A DNA stretch of 64,000 nucleotides from Mycobacterium genavense ATCC 51234 (lineage in GTDB: Bacteria; Actinomycetota; Actinomycetes; Mycobacteriales; Mycobacteriaceae), in assembly GCF_000526915.1 (NCBI RefSeq), contig NZ_JAGZ01000002.1, positions 1 through 64,000 of the forward strand, given 5' to 3'. How positions within the stretch are numbered: position 1 is the first letter of the stretch; each line of letters starts with the position of its first letter. Shown piece by piece: positions 51,637 to 61,310 of this stretch. Under the pieces are notes generated by a model. It searched no databases and was not told the DNA's origin. It worked only from the letters and a program-made list of their open reading frames with translations. The translations under genes and the position numbers were made by a program.

Positions 51637-51940
51637 TCAGCCCTCCTGGTAGCTCCAGTTGCGCAGTGGTTCCGCGATCTCGTCGAGACCAGTCGTTGCA
51701 CCAGTGGTGACCCGGATCACGAAATCGAAACGGTCATCCTCCGGCGCGCTGATCCACTGTGCGTTGATGGCCAAGAAGGTCCGACAGGCTGTCCACGCGA
51801 GTCGCTTGTTGCCGTCCACCAGCGCATGATTCCGAGCCAGCGAGTGCAACAGCGCGGCGGCCTTCAAGTGCAGATCCGGTGGTGCCTCTCGCCCCTGCTC
51901 GCGACGGCAACCCCAAATGGTGCCGCCCCATCGGCTGCTA
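51637..51940 (-). pseudogene. Fic/Doc family toxin remnant
   Basis: The C-terminal 76 residues carry the Fic core, HSLARNHALVDGNKRLAW, where the HxxxDGNKR loop binds the nucleotide phosphates. Upstream, the reading GTIWGCRREQGREAPPDLHL joins in frame, but the preceding part (EAS, stop, QPMG) is one frame over, with TAG at a likely Gln codon and a G-run indel. The first 25-30 residues are not recognisable. Doc toxins phosphorylate EF-Tu. The gene is divergent from the RHH antitoxin gene, whereas such pairs are normally consecutive on one strand. Confidence 0.6.
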
Positions 51941-51982
51941 CGAAGCCTCCAAACACCTCGCTGACCGATACCGGAGAGACAG

Positions 51983-52204
51983 ATGAATCACCCCATGACC
52001 CCCGAAGAGGAATACGAGTTCTACGCTCGTCCGGAAAACCACGAACCCCAGGGACCAGGGCGCCGCCGGCTGACCGCCACCGTGCCCGTTCGCTTCCCAC
52101 CCGAGCTTCTAGAGCAGGTACGCACTGCAGCCGCGGCAGACGACCGCTCGGTCTCGTCTTGGATCCGGCGGGCAGTCGAGCACCAACTCCGCCATCCGGC
52201 CTAA
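51983..52204 (+). CDS. Ribbon-helix-helix antitoxin
   Basis: A 73-residue protein with GGAGAGA before the ATG. The N-terminal MNHPMTPEEEYEFYARPEN is a segment I recall from mycobacterial Doc/Fic-linked antitoxins. The C-terminal half is a ribbon-helix-helix: TVPVRFPPELLEQVRTAAAA followed by DDRSVSSWIRRAVEHQL. It would bind DNA as a dimer and neutralise the toxin. No intact toxin gene follows it; the only toxin remnant is upstream and on the opposite strand. The frame is intact. Confidence 0.8.
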   Translation: MNHPMTPEEEYEFYARPENHEPQGPGRRRLTATVPVRFPPELLEQVRTAAAADDRSVSSWIRRAVEHQLRHPA

Positions 52205-52285
52205 TCTCGTTATCAACCCAGGTACCGGTCCGGGCGGGATACCGGTTTCGAAGTCGTTTCTGGTTATGCGGCAATCGATTTAGCA

Positions 52286-53583
52286 GAAAGCATTCCGACC
52301 AGAACGCGGCCTATCACCTTGCAGTCGAGGTCGCGATTCATCAAGATGACCTTGTGACTGCCCTCGCGGACACCGTCCTGCCGCTGATCAGGACACGGGC
52401 GCAGGTTTGGCGGTGGAACGTCGCCGATGCGCACGGGGCCCGGATGCATGATGCGGTTGCTGCCCTGCGCGAAGCCGCCGAAACCGAAGATCCGACCGTC
52501 GTGTTCGCCGTAACCCAGAAGGCGATCGCGTCGGCGCTCAGGGTAATCATGCGCGCCGATGACTCAAGCGGAATCATCGGTGACGCCTGCGATCTGTTGG
52601 ATCTGCACCCCCGAATGGCGGAGATGGCCCGTCCGGCCACTGCCGAGTTGATCGACTGGATGATCAAGTTCCAGTTCGAGAACGAATGTGACTACTTTGC
52701 AATCGACCCCGTCGCCTACGCGCCCGCCCTTGGGGACCTGGGCATCGCGCGGTACCGAACGAAACTCGATGCGGTCGCGGCAAATCTCGGGACCCGCCCA
52801 TCCGAAGATTAACGATGGACGGCCCCGCACGCCAGCGCTTGGTACGTCCTCGACTGGAATGCGCAACGCCTGGCCGTCCTCGATAGAGACGTTGACGCGA
52901 TCATCCGCACCCATGCCCGAGACCGGCGGGTCGCGGCGTGGCTTCAGGACACCGCCGAGGCCCTCGAGGAAATCGGGCAGATCGATCTCGCGCTCGAGTG
53001 GGCTAGGCAGACAACCGATTTCGACTCCGGCCATCAGTCGCGGCGGGCCGCGAATTACTGGTGCGAACTCCTCGCTACGTATAGGCCCGACGACCTGCTG
53101 GCTGCTCGGGCGGAGGTATTCCGCCGCTGGCCATCGTCGACCACGGCCGCAGACCTCTATAAGGCCGCCGGAACCGCGTGGCCCGACTACCGCGATGACG
53201 TATTTGCGCGTCTGGCACCGATGCCGGCGCGTGAGACCGTGATCTTTGCGCTGGCTCATCTCAAGGACATCCCGCTCGCGTGGACCGCCGCGCATGACCT
53301 AGGTCTCGACGACGACCGCACCTGGAGTGACCTCGCCAAGGCATACGCGAAAGTCGACCGTCTCGCCGTACTGCCGGTCCACGCCACGCTGGTAGAGAAG
53401 GAACTGGCCGAAACCGACGCCCAGCATTATCGAAGCGCCGCTCGGCGGCTCAAGAAGATGCGCAAGCTCGCCGGTGGATCGGATCAGGCCACCGAGGTCG
53501 ATGAGTTGATCGCCGACCTCCGCGACCGGTACCGCCGCCGGCCTCAACTCCAATTGGAGTTCGATCGCGCGGGGCTGCCCTAA
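52286..53583 (+). pseudogene. DUF6880-like (SWIM zinc-finger protein C-terminal) pseudogene
   Basis: One long reading frame interrupted by TAA at 52810-52812. Before it: AAYHLAVEVAIHQDDLVTAL, AVAALREAAETEDPTVVFAV and YFAIDPVAYAPALGDLGIAR. After it: DRDVDAIIRTHARDRRVAAW, ALEEIGQIDLALEWARQTTD, RAANYWCELL and ARRLKKMRKLAGGSDQATEV up to FDRAGLP. These helical-repeat segments match the C-terminal region of large mycobacterial SWIM zinc-finger proteins. The N-terminal SWIM part and start are absent, so this is a 5'-truncated copy with a nonsense codon. Translation could restart at GTG or ATG codons near 53221. Function unknown. Confidence 0.6.
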
Positions 53584-53695
53584 CACTCGTCGTTGTCGAA
53601 CGGTGAACCCGGTCATCGGCGTAAACGATCGAGACGGCACGGGCAGCTAACGCCGAATCACGGATGAGACGTGCTCACAGTAGATTATCCATCGG

Positions 53696-53768
53696 TGGAG
53701 CTAAGGGGATTCGAACCCCTGACCCCCACACTGCCAGTGTGGTGCGCTACCAACTGCGCCATAGCCCC
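53696..53768 (-). tRNA. alaT-like: tRNA-Ala (anticodon GGC)
   Basis: The reverse strand folds into a standard cloverleaf. The acceptor arm is GGGGCTA with TAGCTCC, the D-arm region GCGCAGTTGGTAGCGC, the anticodon arm CCACA-CTGGCAG-TGTGG with GGC at positions 34-36, and the T-arm AGGGG-TTCGAAT-CCCCT. The discriminator is A; CCA is not encoded, as is common in actinobacteria. It reads GCC and GCU alanine codons. It stands alone between the DUF6880 pseudogene and the MFS gene. The gene symbol is not certain. Confidence 0.96.
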
Positions 53769-53824
53769 GAGAAGTTGTGCCAACCGAAGCTACACCACCG
53801 GCAACCCTCCTTCAAAACTGCTGG

Positions 53825-55078
53825 TCAGGCCGCATCGAGCTCCGCCTCGGCCGCAAGGAGATCGAGCACCGGCCGCGTCTCCGACGCCACCACCCAGCCG
53901 ATGGCCACGATCAGCAGCACAATTCCGCTGATCGTGAAGCCCCACCCGTAGGTCAGCTGCTCGGCGACCCAACCGACCGCCATGGAGCCGACGATGGCGC
54001 CCAGATCCGTCACCATCTGCACCGCGGCCACCGGAAGACCCGCGCGAGCCTCACAGCCGAGGATGTCGGCGACGGCGGCCTGCAGCGGCAACATGAAAAT
54101 GCCCGTCGTCGCCCCGACCAGGCCCGCGACGGCCAGAAACACCGGTAACGACGACACCACCCCAGCCAGGCAGTCGCGGCGCCGGTGGACGTCAGGCCGA
54201 CGATCAACAACATGCGCCGTCCCATCCGGTTGGACAGGTAGCCGCTGGGGACGACGGCCAGCGCGTTACCGGCGGCGAACGCCGCGAGCACCGCGCCGAT
54301 GACGCCGACGCTGCGGTGCATCACGTCGGCGACGAACAGCGGTACCAGCGCTACGCGCAGCCCGAACGCCGACCAACCCGTCGCGAAATTCGACAGCAGC
54401 GCCGACCGATACGCGCGAACCCGCAGCGCCTCTCGCATCGTCACCGTTGCTCGCGTCGGCGGCGGTGGCGCGGCCAGCGCGGAATTTCGCAGGCTGAAAA
54501 ACAGCACCACCGCCACCCCCAGCAGTGCGACGCCATACACGACAAACGGCGCGGTCAACCCCCAGCCCGCCGCCAGGCCGCCGACCGCCGGACCGCCGAC
54601 CGCGCCGATCATAAACGAGGTGGTGAATAGGCCCGCGATCCGCCCGCGCGCGTCGGGGCGGGCAAATGTGGATCATCAGTCCCAGCGCCGAGACATAAAA
54701 CATGGTCGAGCCGATGCCGCTGAGAAGGCGGAAAAGCAGCAGTTGCCAATAAGTCTGGGAAAACGCGCAGGCGGCCGTCGACACGGCCACGATCAGCAAA
54801 CCGCCGATATAGATGCGTCGCTCACCCAACCGCTGGGCCAGTAACCCGCTTACCGGTGCGAAACACAACCGGCTCAACGAAAAGACGGTGACCAAGAAAG
54901 TCACCGCCTTGATGCTGACCCCGAAGGTTCGCGCAAATGTGGGTAGCGCGGGTGAGACGACACCGTAGCCCAGCGCAATCATGATATTCGCCCAGCTCAG
55001 AATCCAAACTTCGCGCGGCAACCGAGCTGAACTGGACCCGCGGCCCCCCGAGCGGGCACGACAGAGGGTAAAGGTCAC
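53825..55078 (-). pseudogene. Major facilitator superfamily transporter, two frameshifts
   Basis: A 12-segment MFS protein in three pieces. Piece 1 (VWILSWANIMIALGYGVVSP to LGLMIHICPP) reads from 55078. At the G run 54655-54658 one extra base shifts the frame; piece 2 continues DARGRIAGLFTTSFMIGAVG to GLTSTGAATAWLG. At the C run 54160-54163 one missing base shifts again; piece 3 (VVSSLPVFLAVAGLVGATTG to the stop at 53825) is the C-terminal third. If repaired it is about 417 residues, with the cytoplasmic MFS signature near residue 85. The first codon overlaps the pgmA stop by 4 nt, so it was co-transcribed with pgmA. Substrate unknown. Confidence 0.85.
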
Positions 55079-56706
55079 CCAATGACTTTATTAACTACCT
55101 CGCGCGCGGTTTCCTGCACCTCGGCCAAATGCTCGGGGCCGTTGAAGGATTCGGCGTAAATCTTGTAGACGTCTTCGGTGCCGGAGGGCCGTGCAGCAAA
55201 CCATGCGTTGGCCGTCGTCACCTTCAGTCCACCCAGGGCGGCGCCATTTCCGGGCGCCGCGGTCAGCTTCGCGGTGATCGGCTCCCCCGCCAACTCCGTT
55301 GCGGTCACCTCGTCGGCGGAAAGCTTGGCGAGCCGGGCTTTCTGCTCGCGGTTGGCGGGTTCGTCGACCCGGGCGTAGAACGGGGTGCCGTACTTGTCGG
55401 CCAGCGCCTGATGCCGCTGCGACGGCGTAGATCCGGTGACGGCCAAAATCTCGGAAGCCAACAGCGCCAGCGTGATGCCGTCCTTGTCGGTGGTCCACAC
55501 CGATCCGTCGCGCCGCAGGAACGACGCCCCGGCCGACTCCTCGCCGCCGAAGCCAATGGTGCCGCCGATCAGGCCGTCGACGAACCACTTGAAGCCGACG
55601 GGCACCTCGACGAGTTTGCGTTCGACGCCGGCGACCACCCGGTCGATGATCGACGAGCTGACCGCGGTCTTGCCGACGGCGATGCCGGCCGGCCAGGACG
55701 GCCGATGGGTGTAGAGGTACTCGATGGCCGCCGCCAGATAGTGATTGGGGTTCATCAGCCCCGCGTCGGGAGTGACGATGCCGTGGCGGTCGGAGTCGGC
55801 GTCGTTGCCGGTGGCGATCTGGTAGCGATCCCGGTTGGCGATGAGCCCAGCCATCGCGTTCGGCGAGCTGCAGTCCATCCGGATCTTGCCGTCGTGGTCG
55901 AGCGTCATGAACCGCCACGTCGCGTCGACCAGCGGGTTAACCACCGTCAGTTCAAGGTTGTGCCGTTCGGCGATCGCGGCCCAGTAGTCGACGCTGGCCC
56001 CGCCGAGCGGATCGGCGCCGATCCGCACCGCCGCCTTGCGGATCGCGTCGAGATCGACCACGTTGGGCAGGTCGGCGACGTAGGCGTCCAGGTAGTCGTG
56101 CCACTGGGCGGTCTGCAACGCACGGGCCAGCGACACCCGCTTGATCCCCGCGCCACCGGTCCGCAGAATCTCGTTGGCGCGCTTGGCAATTGCGTTGGTC
56201 GCGTCGGTATCGGCCGGACCGCCGTTGGGCGGGTTGTACTTGAAGCCGCCGTCGGGTGGCGGGTTGTGCGACGGCGTCACGACGATCCCGTCGGCCAGGG
56301 CGTCGGTGCGGCCACGGTTGTAGCTGAGGATGGCGTGGCTGACCGCCGGGGTCGGTGTGTAGCGGTCGGCCGAGTCGATCATGACGACCACGTCGTTGGC
56401 GGCCAGCACCTCGAGCGCGGACACCCACGCCGGCTCGGAGAGGCCATGGGTGTCGCGGCCGATGAACAGCGGGCCGGTGGCGCCGTGCGCGGCCCGGTAT
56501 TCGACGATCGCCTGGGTGATGGCCAAGATATGGGCTTCGTTGAACGCGCCGTTCAGGGCCGAGCCGCGGTGGCCCGACGTTCCGAAGGCAACCTGCTGCG
56601 CAACGTCGTCGGGGTCGGGTTGGATGGTGTAGTACGCCGTGACCAGATGTGGCAGATCGACGAGGTCTTCGGGCTGGGCCGGCTGACCGGCTCGCGGGTT
56701 GGCCAT
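55075..56706 (-). CDS. pgmA: Alpha-D-phosphohexomutase (phosphoglucomutase)
   Basis: A 543-residue phosphoglucomutase equivalent to Rv3068c (547), which interconverts glucose-1-phosphate and glucose-6-phosphate for glycogen, trehalose and cell-wall precursors. The N-terminal loop [12 protein letters not shown], the phosphoserine loop [15 protein letters not shown], the metal loop [12 protein letters not shown], the sugar-binding [10 protein letters not shown] and the C-terminal phosphate site [12 protein letters not shown] are all present. The ATG at 56706 gives MANPRAGQP; a longer frame to 56793 is unlikely. It is divergent from crcB1 and overlaps the MFS gene by 4 nt. No lesion is visible. 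Confidence 0.95.
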   Translation of the reverse strand: MANPRAGQPAQPEDLVDLPHLVTAYYTIQPDPDDVAQQVAFGTSGHRGSALNGAFNEAHILAITQAIVEYRAAHGATGPLFIGRDTHGLSEPAWVSALEVLAANDVVVMIDSADRYTPTPAVSHAILSYNRGRTDALADGIVVTPSHNPPPDGGFKYNPPNGGPADTDATNAIAKRANEILRTGGAGIKRVSLARALQTAQWHDYLDAYVADLPNVVDLDAIRKAAVRIGADPLGGASVDYWAAIAERHNLELTVVNPLVDATWRFMTLDHDGKIRMDCSSPNAMAGLIANRDRYQIATGNDADSDRHGIVTPDAGLMNPNHYLAAAIEYLYTHRPSWPAGIAVGKTAVSSSIIDRVVAGVERKLVEVPVGFKWFVDGLIGGTIGFGGEESAGASFLRRDGSVWTTDKDGITLALLASEILAVTGSTPSQRHQALADKYGTPFYARVDEPANREQKARLAKLSADEVTATELAGEPITAKLTAAPGNGAALGGLKVTTANAWFAARPSGTEDVYKIYAESFNGPEHLAEVQETAREVVNKVIG

Positions 56707-56786
56707 GTCTACAGATTGTGCCCGTGTCCGACGCGCACGTCGCTCTACGCTGCGTAGCGCATTGGAAAACGAAAGGGAACCAAGCG

Positions 56787-57184
56787 GTGGCACGACCCGA
56801 CTGTCGCGAGTTGGGCGCGGTTTTCGCCGGCGGCGCGGTGGGCTCGATCGCCCGCGCGGCGCTGGCCACGCTCGCCCAATCCGACCCGGCGACCTGGCCG
56901 TGGCCGACGTTCGCCGTCAACATCGTGGGGCGTTCCTGGTGGGCTACTTCACCACTCGCCTACTGGAACGCCTGCCGCTGTCGAGTTACCGGCGGCCGCT
57001 GCTCGGCACCGGATTGTGCGGCGGCTTGACGACCTTTTCGACCATGCAGGTCGAGACGCTGAGGATGCTCGAGCACGGGCATTGGCTGCTGGCGCTGACC
57101 TACACCGTCACCAGCATCGTGCTGGGATTGCTGGCCGCGCATCTGGCGACCGTGTTGGTGCGCCGGGTCCGGGTGCGCCCATGA
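56787..57184 (+). pseudogene. crcB1: Fluoride exporter CrcB1, one frameshift
   Basis: A small four-segment membrane protein equivalent to Rv3069, about 132 residues if repaired. The first part ([20 protein letters not shown], then [10 protein letters not shown]) reads from GTG 56787. At the G run ending at 56940, four Gs occur where five would give [20 protein letters not shown]; the rest, including the signature [16 protein letters not shown], is in the next frame. As read the product loses the last three segments. CrcB proteins work as dual-topology pairs that export fluoride, so loss of one partner should abolish transport. The stop overlaps crcB2 by 4 nt. Confidence 0.88.
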
Positions 57185-57549
57185 CGACGCTCTTCGTCTG
57201 GACGGGTGTCGCACTGATCGGCGGCATCGGTTCGGTGGCCCGCTTCTTGACGGACCGTTGGGTCACCCGCCGGGTAGCGCGGCCGTGTCCGGTTGGCACG
57301 CTGGCCGTCAACATCAGCGGTGCCGCGCTGCTCGGCTTCCTCGGCGGCTTGGCGCTGAGCAAGGACGCGGCATTGCTGGCCGGCACCGCATTTGTCGGCG
57401 CATACACCACGTTCTCCACCTGGATGCTGGAAACTCAGCGCCTCGGCGAGGAGCGACGGACGTGGGCGGCGGCGGCCAACATCGTGGTCAGCGTCGTGCT
57501 AGGCGTGGCCGGCGCACTGCTCGGACAATGGTTGGCAGAACAGCTATGA
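57181..57549 (+). CDS. crcB2: Fluoride exporter CrcB2
   Basis: A 122-residue membrane protein with four predicted segments equivalent to Rv3070. The conserved signatures [29 protein letters not shown] and [17 protein letters not shown] are present; the Asn and the FSTW region line the fluoride pore. Its ATG overlaps crcB1 by 4 nt and its stop overlaps the DUF190 gene by 4 nt, so the three are translationally coupled. The frame is intact, but its presumed partner CrcB1 is frameshifted. Confidence 0.92.
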   Translation: MTTLFVWTGVALIGGIGSVARFLTDRWVTRRVARPCPVGTLAVNISGAALLGFLGGLALSKDAALLAGTAFVGAYTTFSTWMLETQRLGEERRTWAAAANIVVSVVLGVAGALLGQWLAEQL

Positions 57550-58643
57550 ACCAGCCGTGCCTGAAGTTGACCGCGTACTTCGGCGAGCGCCAACGCATCG
57601 TCGGCGACGGCCGGCGCTTTCTGGCCGACGCGATGTTCGATGTGTTCGGCGCCAACGATGTTGCGACCAGCGTGATGCTGCGCGGTATCGCCAGTTTCGG
57701 GGCAAGCCATGAGCTGCGCACCGACGTGTCGTTGAGCCTCTCCGAGGACCCTGCGGTGGCGATCGCCGCGGTCGACGTCGAGCCCAAGATTCGCTCCCTG
57801 GTCGACGAAGTCGCCGCACTGACCGGCCGCGGGCTGCTGACGCTGGAACGCGCGCGGCTGGTGACCCGGCAACGGGGTACCGACGCGCTCGGGGACTTCG
57901 GCGCGCACAACGGCGACGCCGCGAAACTGGCCGCGTACGTCGGCCGATAGGAACGCGTCGCCGGAAAGGCCGCCTACTACGCGGTCTGCGACCTGATGTA
58001 TCGGCACGGGATCGCCGGTCCCATAGCGCTTCTCGGTGTCGACGGCACCGCACATGGGCAGCGCCGGCGAGCCCATTTCTTCGGTCGCAACGTCAACGTC
58101 CCGATGATGGTCATCGGTGTCGGGTCCACCGAGCAGGTTTGTGCCGCCGCGACGGAATTGGCCGACGTGTTGGCCGAGCCGCTGCTGACGGTCGAACGGG
58201 CGCGATTGTGCAAACGCGACGGCCAGATGTTCGCGCGCCCACAGAAGCTGCCGACAACCGACGACCAGGGCCGCACCCTGTGGCAAAAGTTGATGGTGTA
58301 CACCGCCGAGGCGACTTGGCACGACGCGCTGCCGATCCACCGTGCACTGGTGCACCGCCTGATCCGGTCGGGAACGGCACGCGGCGCAACGTTGCTGCGC
58401 GGCATGTGGGGATTTCACGGTGACCATAAACCGCACGGAGACAGGCTATTTCAGGTCGCCAGGCGCGTTCCGGTGATGACCATCATCGTCGACACACCGG
58501 AGTCGATCGCGCGCAGTTTCGATATCGTCGACGAGCTGACCGGGCGCCACGGACTGGTGACGAGCGAAATGGTTCCGGCGGTGCTGTCGCTCGACGAGAC
58601 ACGACGCCTCGGCGACATCTCACTGGCACAGCACGACTACTAA
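57546..58643 (+). pseudogene. DUF190 tandem-domain protein split by an in-frame TAG
   Basis: Equivalent to Rv3071 (369 residues). The first DUF190 domain (CLKLTAYFGERQRIVGDGRR, ATSVMLRGIASFGASHELRT) reads from 57546 to TAG at 57948-57950. The same frame then continues, ERVAGKAAYYAVCDLMYRHG, then the second DUF190 domain (ALVHRLIRSGTARGATLLRG), to 58643. A CAG to TAG change restores the family pattern YVGRQERV. DUF190 proteins are trimeric PII-like proteins that bind nucleotides and are often next to crcB, suggesting a regulatory role in fluoride export. Both halves might still be made separately. Confidence 0.85.
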
Positions 58644-58669
58644 AGCCAAACCCGTTCGCGGGCAACCTC

Positions 58670-59695
58670 TTAACGGTGGGGATGACACGGTGGAATGAGT
58701 GCGTTGTCCTCGTCGATGAGATGGCCGACGAGGGTGTGGTAGGTGGTTTGTCGCCTAAGCATCTCCTCGGTGGAGGGGCTTGCGAACGAGTCGCCGCGCG
58801 CCGCGGTCACCACCGATACCGCGTCGGTGGAGATCTCGGCGATGCGTTGCAGGTGCGGTGCGAGGTCGGGCGCTGACGCCTGCCGCGAGTAGCCGACAAG
58901 CCGATCTGACCAGTCCCGGTACCTGTTCAGGCCGGGGCCGCCTGGAGCGATCAGCAAGGCGTCGAGCATCTCGGGATTCGCATGGATGTAGTTCACGACC
59001 GCCTCGGCGGTGCGACAGTCACGGCTCGGCTGAGCCTGCTGATACACCGCGAAAACTCCGGCGAGCACGGCGACGATGACGACCGCCGTAAGGGCCAGGC
59101 GTAACCGCAGACCTGGCGGCGGGGCGGCGGTGTCATGCGCCTGGGCCAGCACCGCGAGTGCCTGCGGGCTGGAATCGGCCGCGGCACGCAGCAGTTCGAG
59201 GCGTCCCGGTAGCCGGCGCGCTTTATCGACCGCCCAAGCCATTCGAGCCGCCACCAGCAGGGCCAATCCGCTCCAGGTCAGTCCGGCGCGCATGTCGTTG
59301 CCGACGAACTCCAGCACCGCGGCCACCACCCACAGGGCCGGCACGGCCCATGCCACCCGTCGCTGCCAGACCGGCACCCGGCGCCGGTATGCCATCGAAA
59401 GGTCACCGATGCGGATGGCGGCCGCCAACACGGCCGGGTCCGCCGGCGCCTCACCACCCCGCAGCGCCTTGACCGCTTGGGAGCGTTGCGCCAGGTCCAG
59501 CCCGGTCACGGCCCGCGCGTAGCTTTGCCGAATCGGACACCGGGCGCGGGTTATCAACGCGGTCACGACCACGCTGAACACCAGCACCGACAGCAGCGGC
59601 CAGACCCATCCGGAGGCGGCAAAGCCGGGCAGCCCCAGCCCGCAGATCACCGAAAGTGCGATCGTGAACGTCGCGGCGTTCACCAACCACAGCAC
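58670..59695 (-). CDS. Hypothetical membrane protein
   Basis: A 341-residue protein with about five predicted membrane segments: two at the N-terminus (TFTIALSVICGLGLPGFAAS and VWPLLSVLVFSVVVTALIT), two in the middle (WAVPALWVVAAVLEFV and AGLTWSGLALLVAARMAW), and one at LALTAVVIVAVLAGVFAVY, followed by an exported-looking C-terminal domain with two cysteines. The GTG at 59695 is the first start in the open frame. In the same frame an upstream ATG at 59728 (MWARLVVAP) is separated from it by TAG at 59699-59701, so the natural start may have been lost to a nonsense change. Family unknown. Confidence 0.6.
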   Translation of the reverse strand: MLWLVNAATFTIALSVICGLGLPGFAASGWVWPLLSVLVFSVVVTALITRARCPIRQSYARAVTGLDLAQRSQAVKALRGGEAPADPAVLAAAIRIGDLSMAYRRRVPVWQRRVAWAVPALWVVAAVLEFVGNDMRAGLTWSGLALLVAARMAWAVDKARRLPGRLELLRAAADSSPQALAVLAQAHDTAAPPPGLRLRLALTAVVIVAVLAGVFAVYQQAQPSRDCRTAEAVVNYIHANPEMLDALLIAPGGPGLNRYRDWSDRLVGYSRQASAPDLAPHLQRIAEISTDAVSVVTAARGDSFASPSTEEMLRRQTTYHTLVGHLIDEDNALIPPCHPHR

Positions 59696-59753
59696 CCACT
59701 ACGGTGCCACCACCAGCCGAGCCCACATGACCACTCACTGTCGCAGAGACAGC

Positions 59754-60380
59754 TTAGCTTTCGCGAGCCCGGGGCACGTCGTCTGGCGCACGCGGCAGGA
59801 CGTACAAAGCCATCCGCCGGTTGGACATGTCGTGCTCGCCCAGAAAGACGCAGCCGCCTCGCTCACAGAACTTGCGCGCCAACACGTTGCGGTGGTCGGG
59901 ATCGAACATGATTCGGCGACACTGCGGTTCAAGGTTGAATATGCTGACCAGCAAGTGCGGCAGCAGGTAGCTGACGTGTCCTTGACTCAGGTAATCCAAA
60001 TCGGCCACGGCGACGTGTAGACCCAAATCGTGGGGGTCGTACTCGTATCGGGTCGCGATGGAATCCTTTGCTGCCCGGTACAGTTCGAGGTAGCCGCGGT
60101 CAATCCCGTCCAGGCTCGCCACCAACGGGCGAGAGAAGCTGCTGTCGAGTTGCGCACGCAGGTACTGACGCCACCGCTCCGCCGGCCAGGGGTACTCTCA
60201 CGATTCGGCCAGATGCGGTCGGTTCATCCACTCGGAGATCATCTCGGCGTCGGTGTCCGGATCCGCCAGCCGCAAGCCGTACGGCTCGGGCAGTTGCGGC
60301 ACCGGCGGCGGCGCGACATCCCGGACCTCGGCGCTGATGTCGGTCAGCTGCCGGGGCAGGATCACTTCAGAGTCTGTCAT
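59754..60380 (-). pseudogene. MbtK-like N6-acyl/acetyltransferase (GNAT), in-frame TGA
   Basis: A GNAT-family protein of about 208 residues that closely resembles mycobactin lysine acyltransferase MbtK (Rv1347c). The N-terminal half reads [20 protein letters not shown] from ATG 60380 to TGA at 60198-60200. The same frame then continues [40 protein letters not shown] and [20 protein letters not shown] to the stop at 59754. The TGA replaces a Trp expected in the pattern [12 protein letters not shown], so TGG to TGA explains it. MbtK adds the lipid or acetyl chain to mycobactin lysine. Its place between a membrane protein and a luciferase-like gene is not the usual mbt location. Confidence 0.8.
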
Positions 60381-60415
60381 GTCTTCCGTGCAGCCTACCC
60401 CGAATCGTCGCAGGC

Positions 60416-61286
60416 CTAACGGCGATTCGCGATCCACCGATCGGCAAGCGCGGCAACCCAGTCGGTGACCGCATCGGCGCGCTCCGGCGGAGTGGCGACC
60501 AGGACCAGTTCGTCGACGCCCAATTCGGCCAACGCGTCGGCGTCGCTTTCGCGCGGGTTACGAAGCGCCACAGCCAACCGCAGCTCGGCACGGTCGCGAC
60601 CTGCCTCGTCGCGCAGCCGATCCAGCTTGGCGAGGCACTCGCGCACCGCCGCCACATCGTCGAGGTTGAACCTGTACCAGCCGTCTCCCCAGGCCGCCAC
60701 CCGCCGTAGCGCAGGATCACTGTTGCCGCCCAACATGATTGGGATGCGGCGCTCGCGAACCGGTTTGGGATTCACTCGAATCGAATCGAAGCCGACGAAC
60801 GTGCCGTGGAAGGACGCGACGTCGTCGCGCCACAGCGTACGCATCGCGGCAACGTATTCGGCCGTGCGCGCCGCACGTTCTCGAATGGCACTCCAAGGGC
60901 GGCGAATTCCTCCTTGGACCATCCGACGCCCACGCCAAGCGTCAGCCGCCCGCCGCTCAGCCGATCCAGGCTCGCGGCCTGCTTGGCCACCACCACCGGA
61001 TTGTGCTCGGGCAGCAGTAAGACGCCGGTAGCAATCGTGATCCGAGACGACGCGGCCGCGGCGAATGCCAGCGTGACCACCGGATCAAGCCAATCCGCTT
61101 GTGGGGGAACGGCAATGACACCGTCATCGGAGTACGGATAACGTGAGGCGGATCGATCGGCCATGACGACGTGCTCGCCCGCCCAGAGTGTGGCGAGGCC
61201 GCATTCGTCCGCACATGAGGCGACGGCGTCGATCACCGCCCGATCGGCGACGGACCCATTCCTAATGCGTGCAATCCGATTTGCAT
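60416..61286 (-). pseudogene. Luciferase-like (F420-dependent) oxidoreductase, two frameshifts
   Basis: Counterpart of Rv3072c in position. The N-terminal MQIGLHALGMG reads from ATG 61286; near 61250 the frame changes to VADRAVIDAVASCADECGLA and GEHVVMADRSASRYPYSDDG through to GWSKEEFAALGVPFEN. Near 60905 it changes again to RAARTAEYVAAMRTLWRDDV and RRIPIMLGGNSDPALRRVAA to the stop. The second junction reads GAGAACGTG where GAGAACCGTG would fit, so one C is missing. The fold is that of luciferase-like monooxygenases that use F420 or FMN. If repaired it is about 290 residues. Substrate unknown. Confidence 0.8.
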
Positions 61287-61310
61287 CGCACGATCGTCTC
61301 ACGCCGAGTT

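Noticed and set aside
56707..56786. Possible fluoride riboswitch in front of crcB1
   Set aside because: The gap is only 80 nt and contains neither the conserved pseudoknot arms nor the expected unpaired core of the crcB motif.
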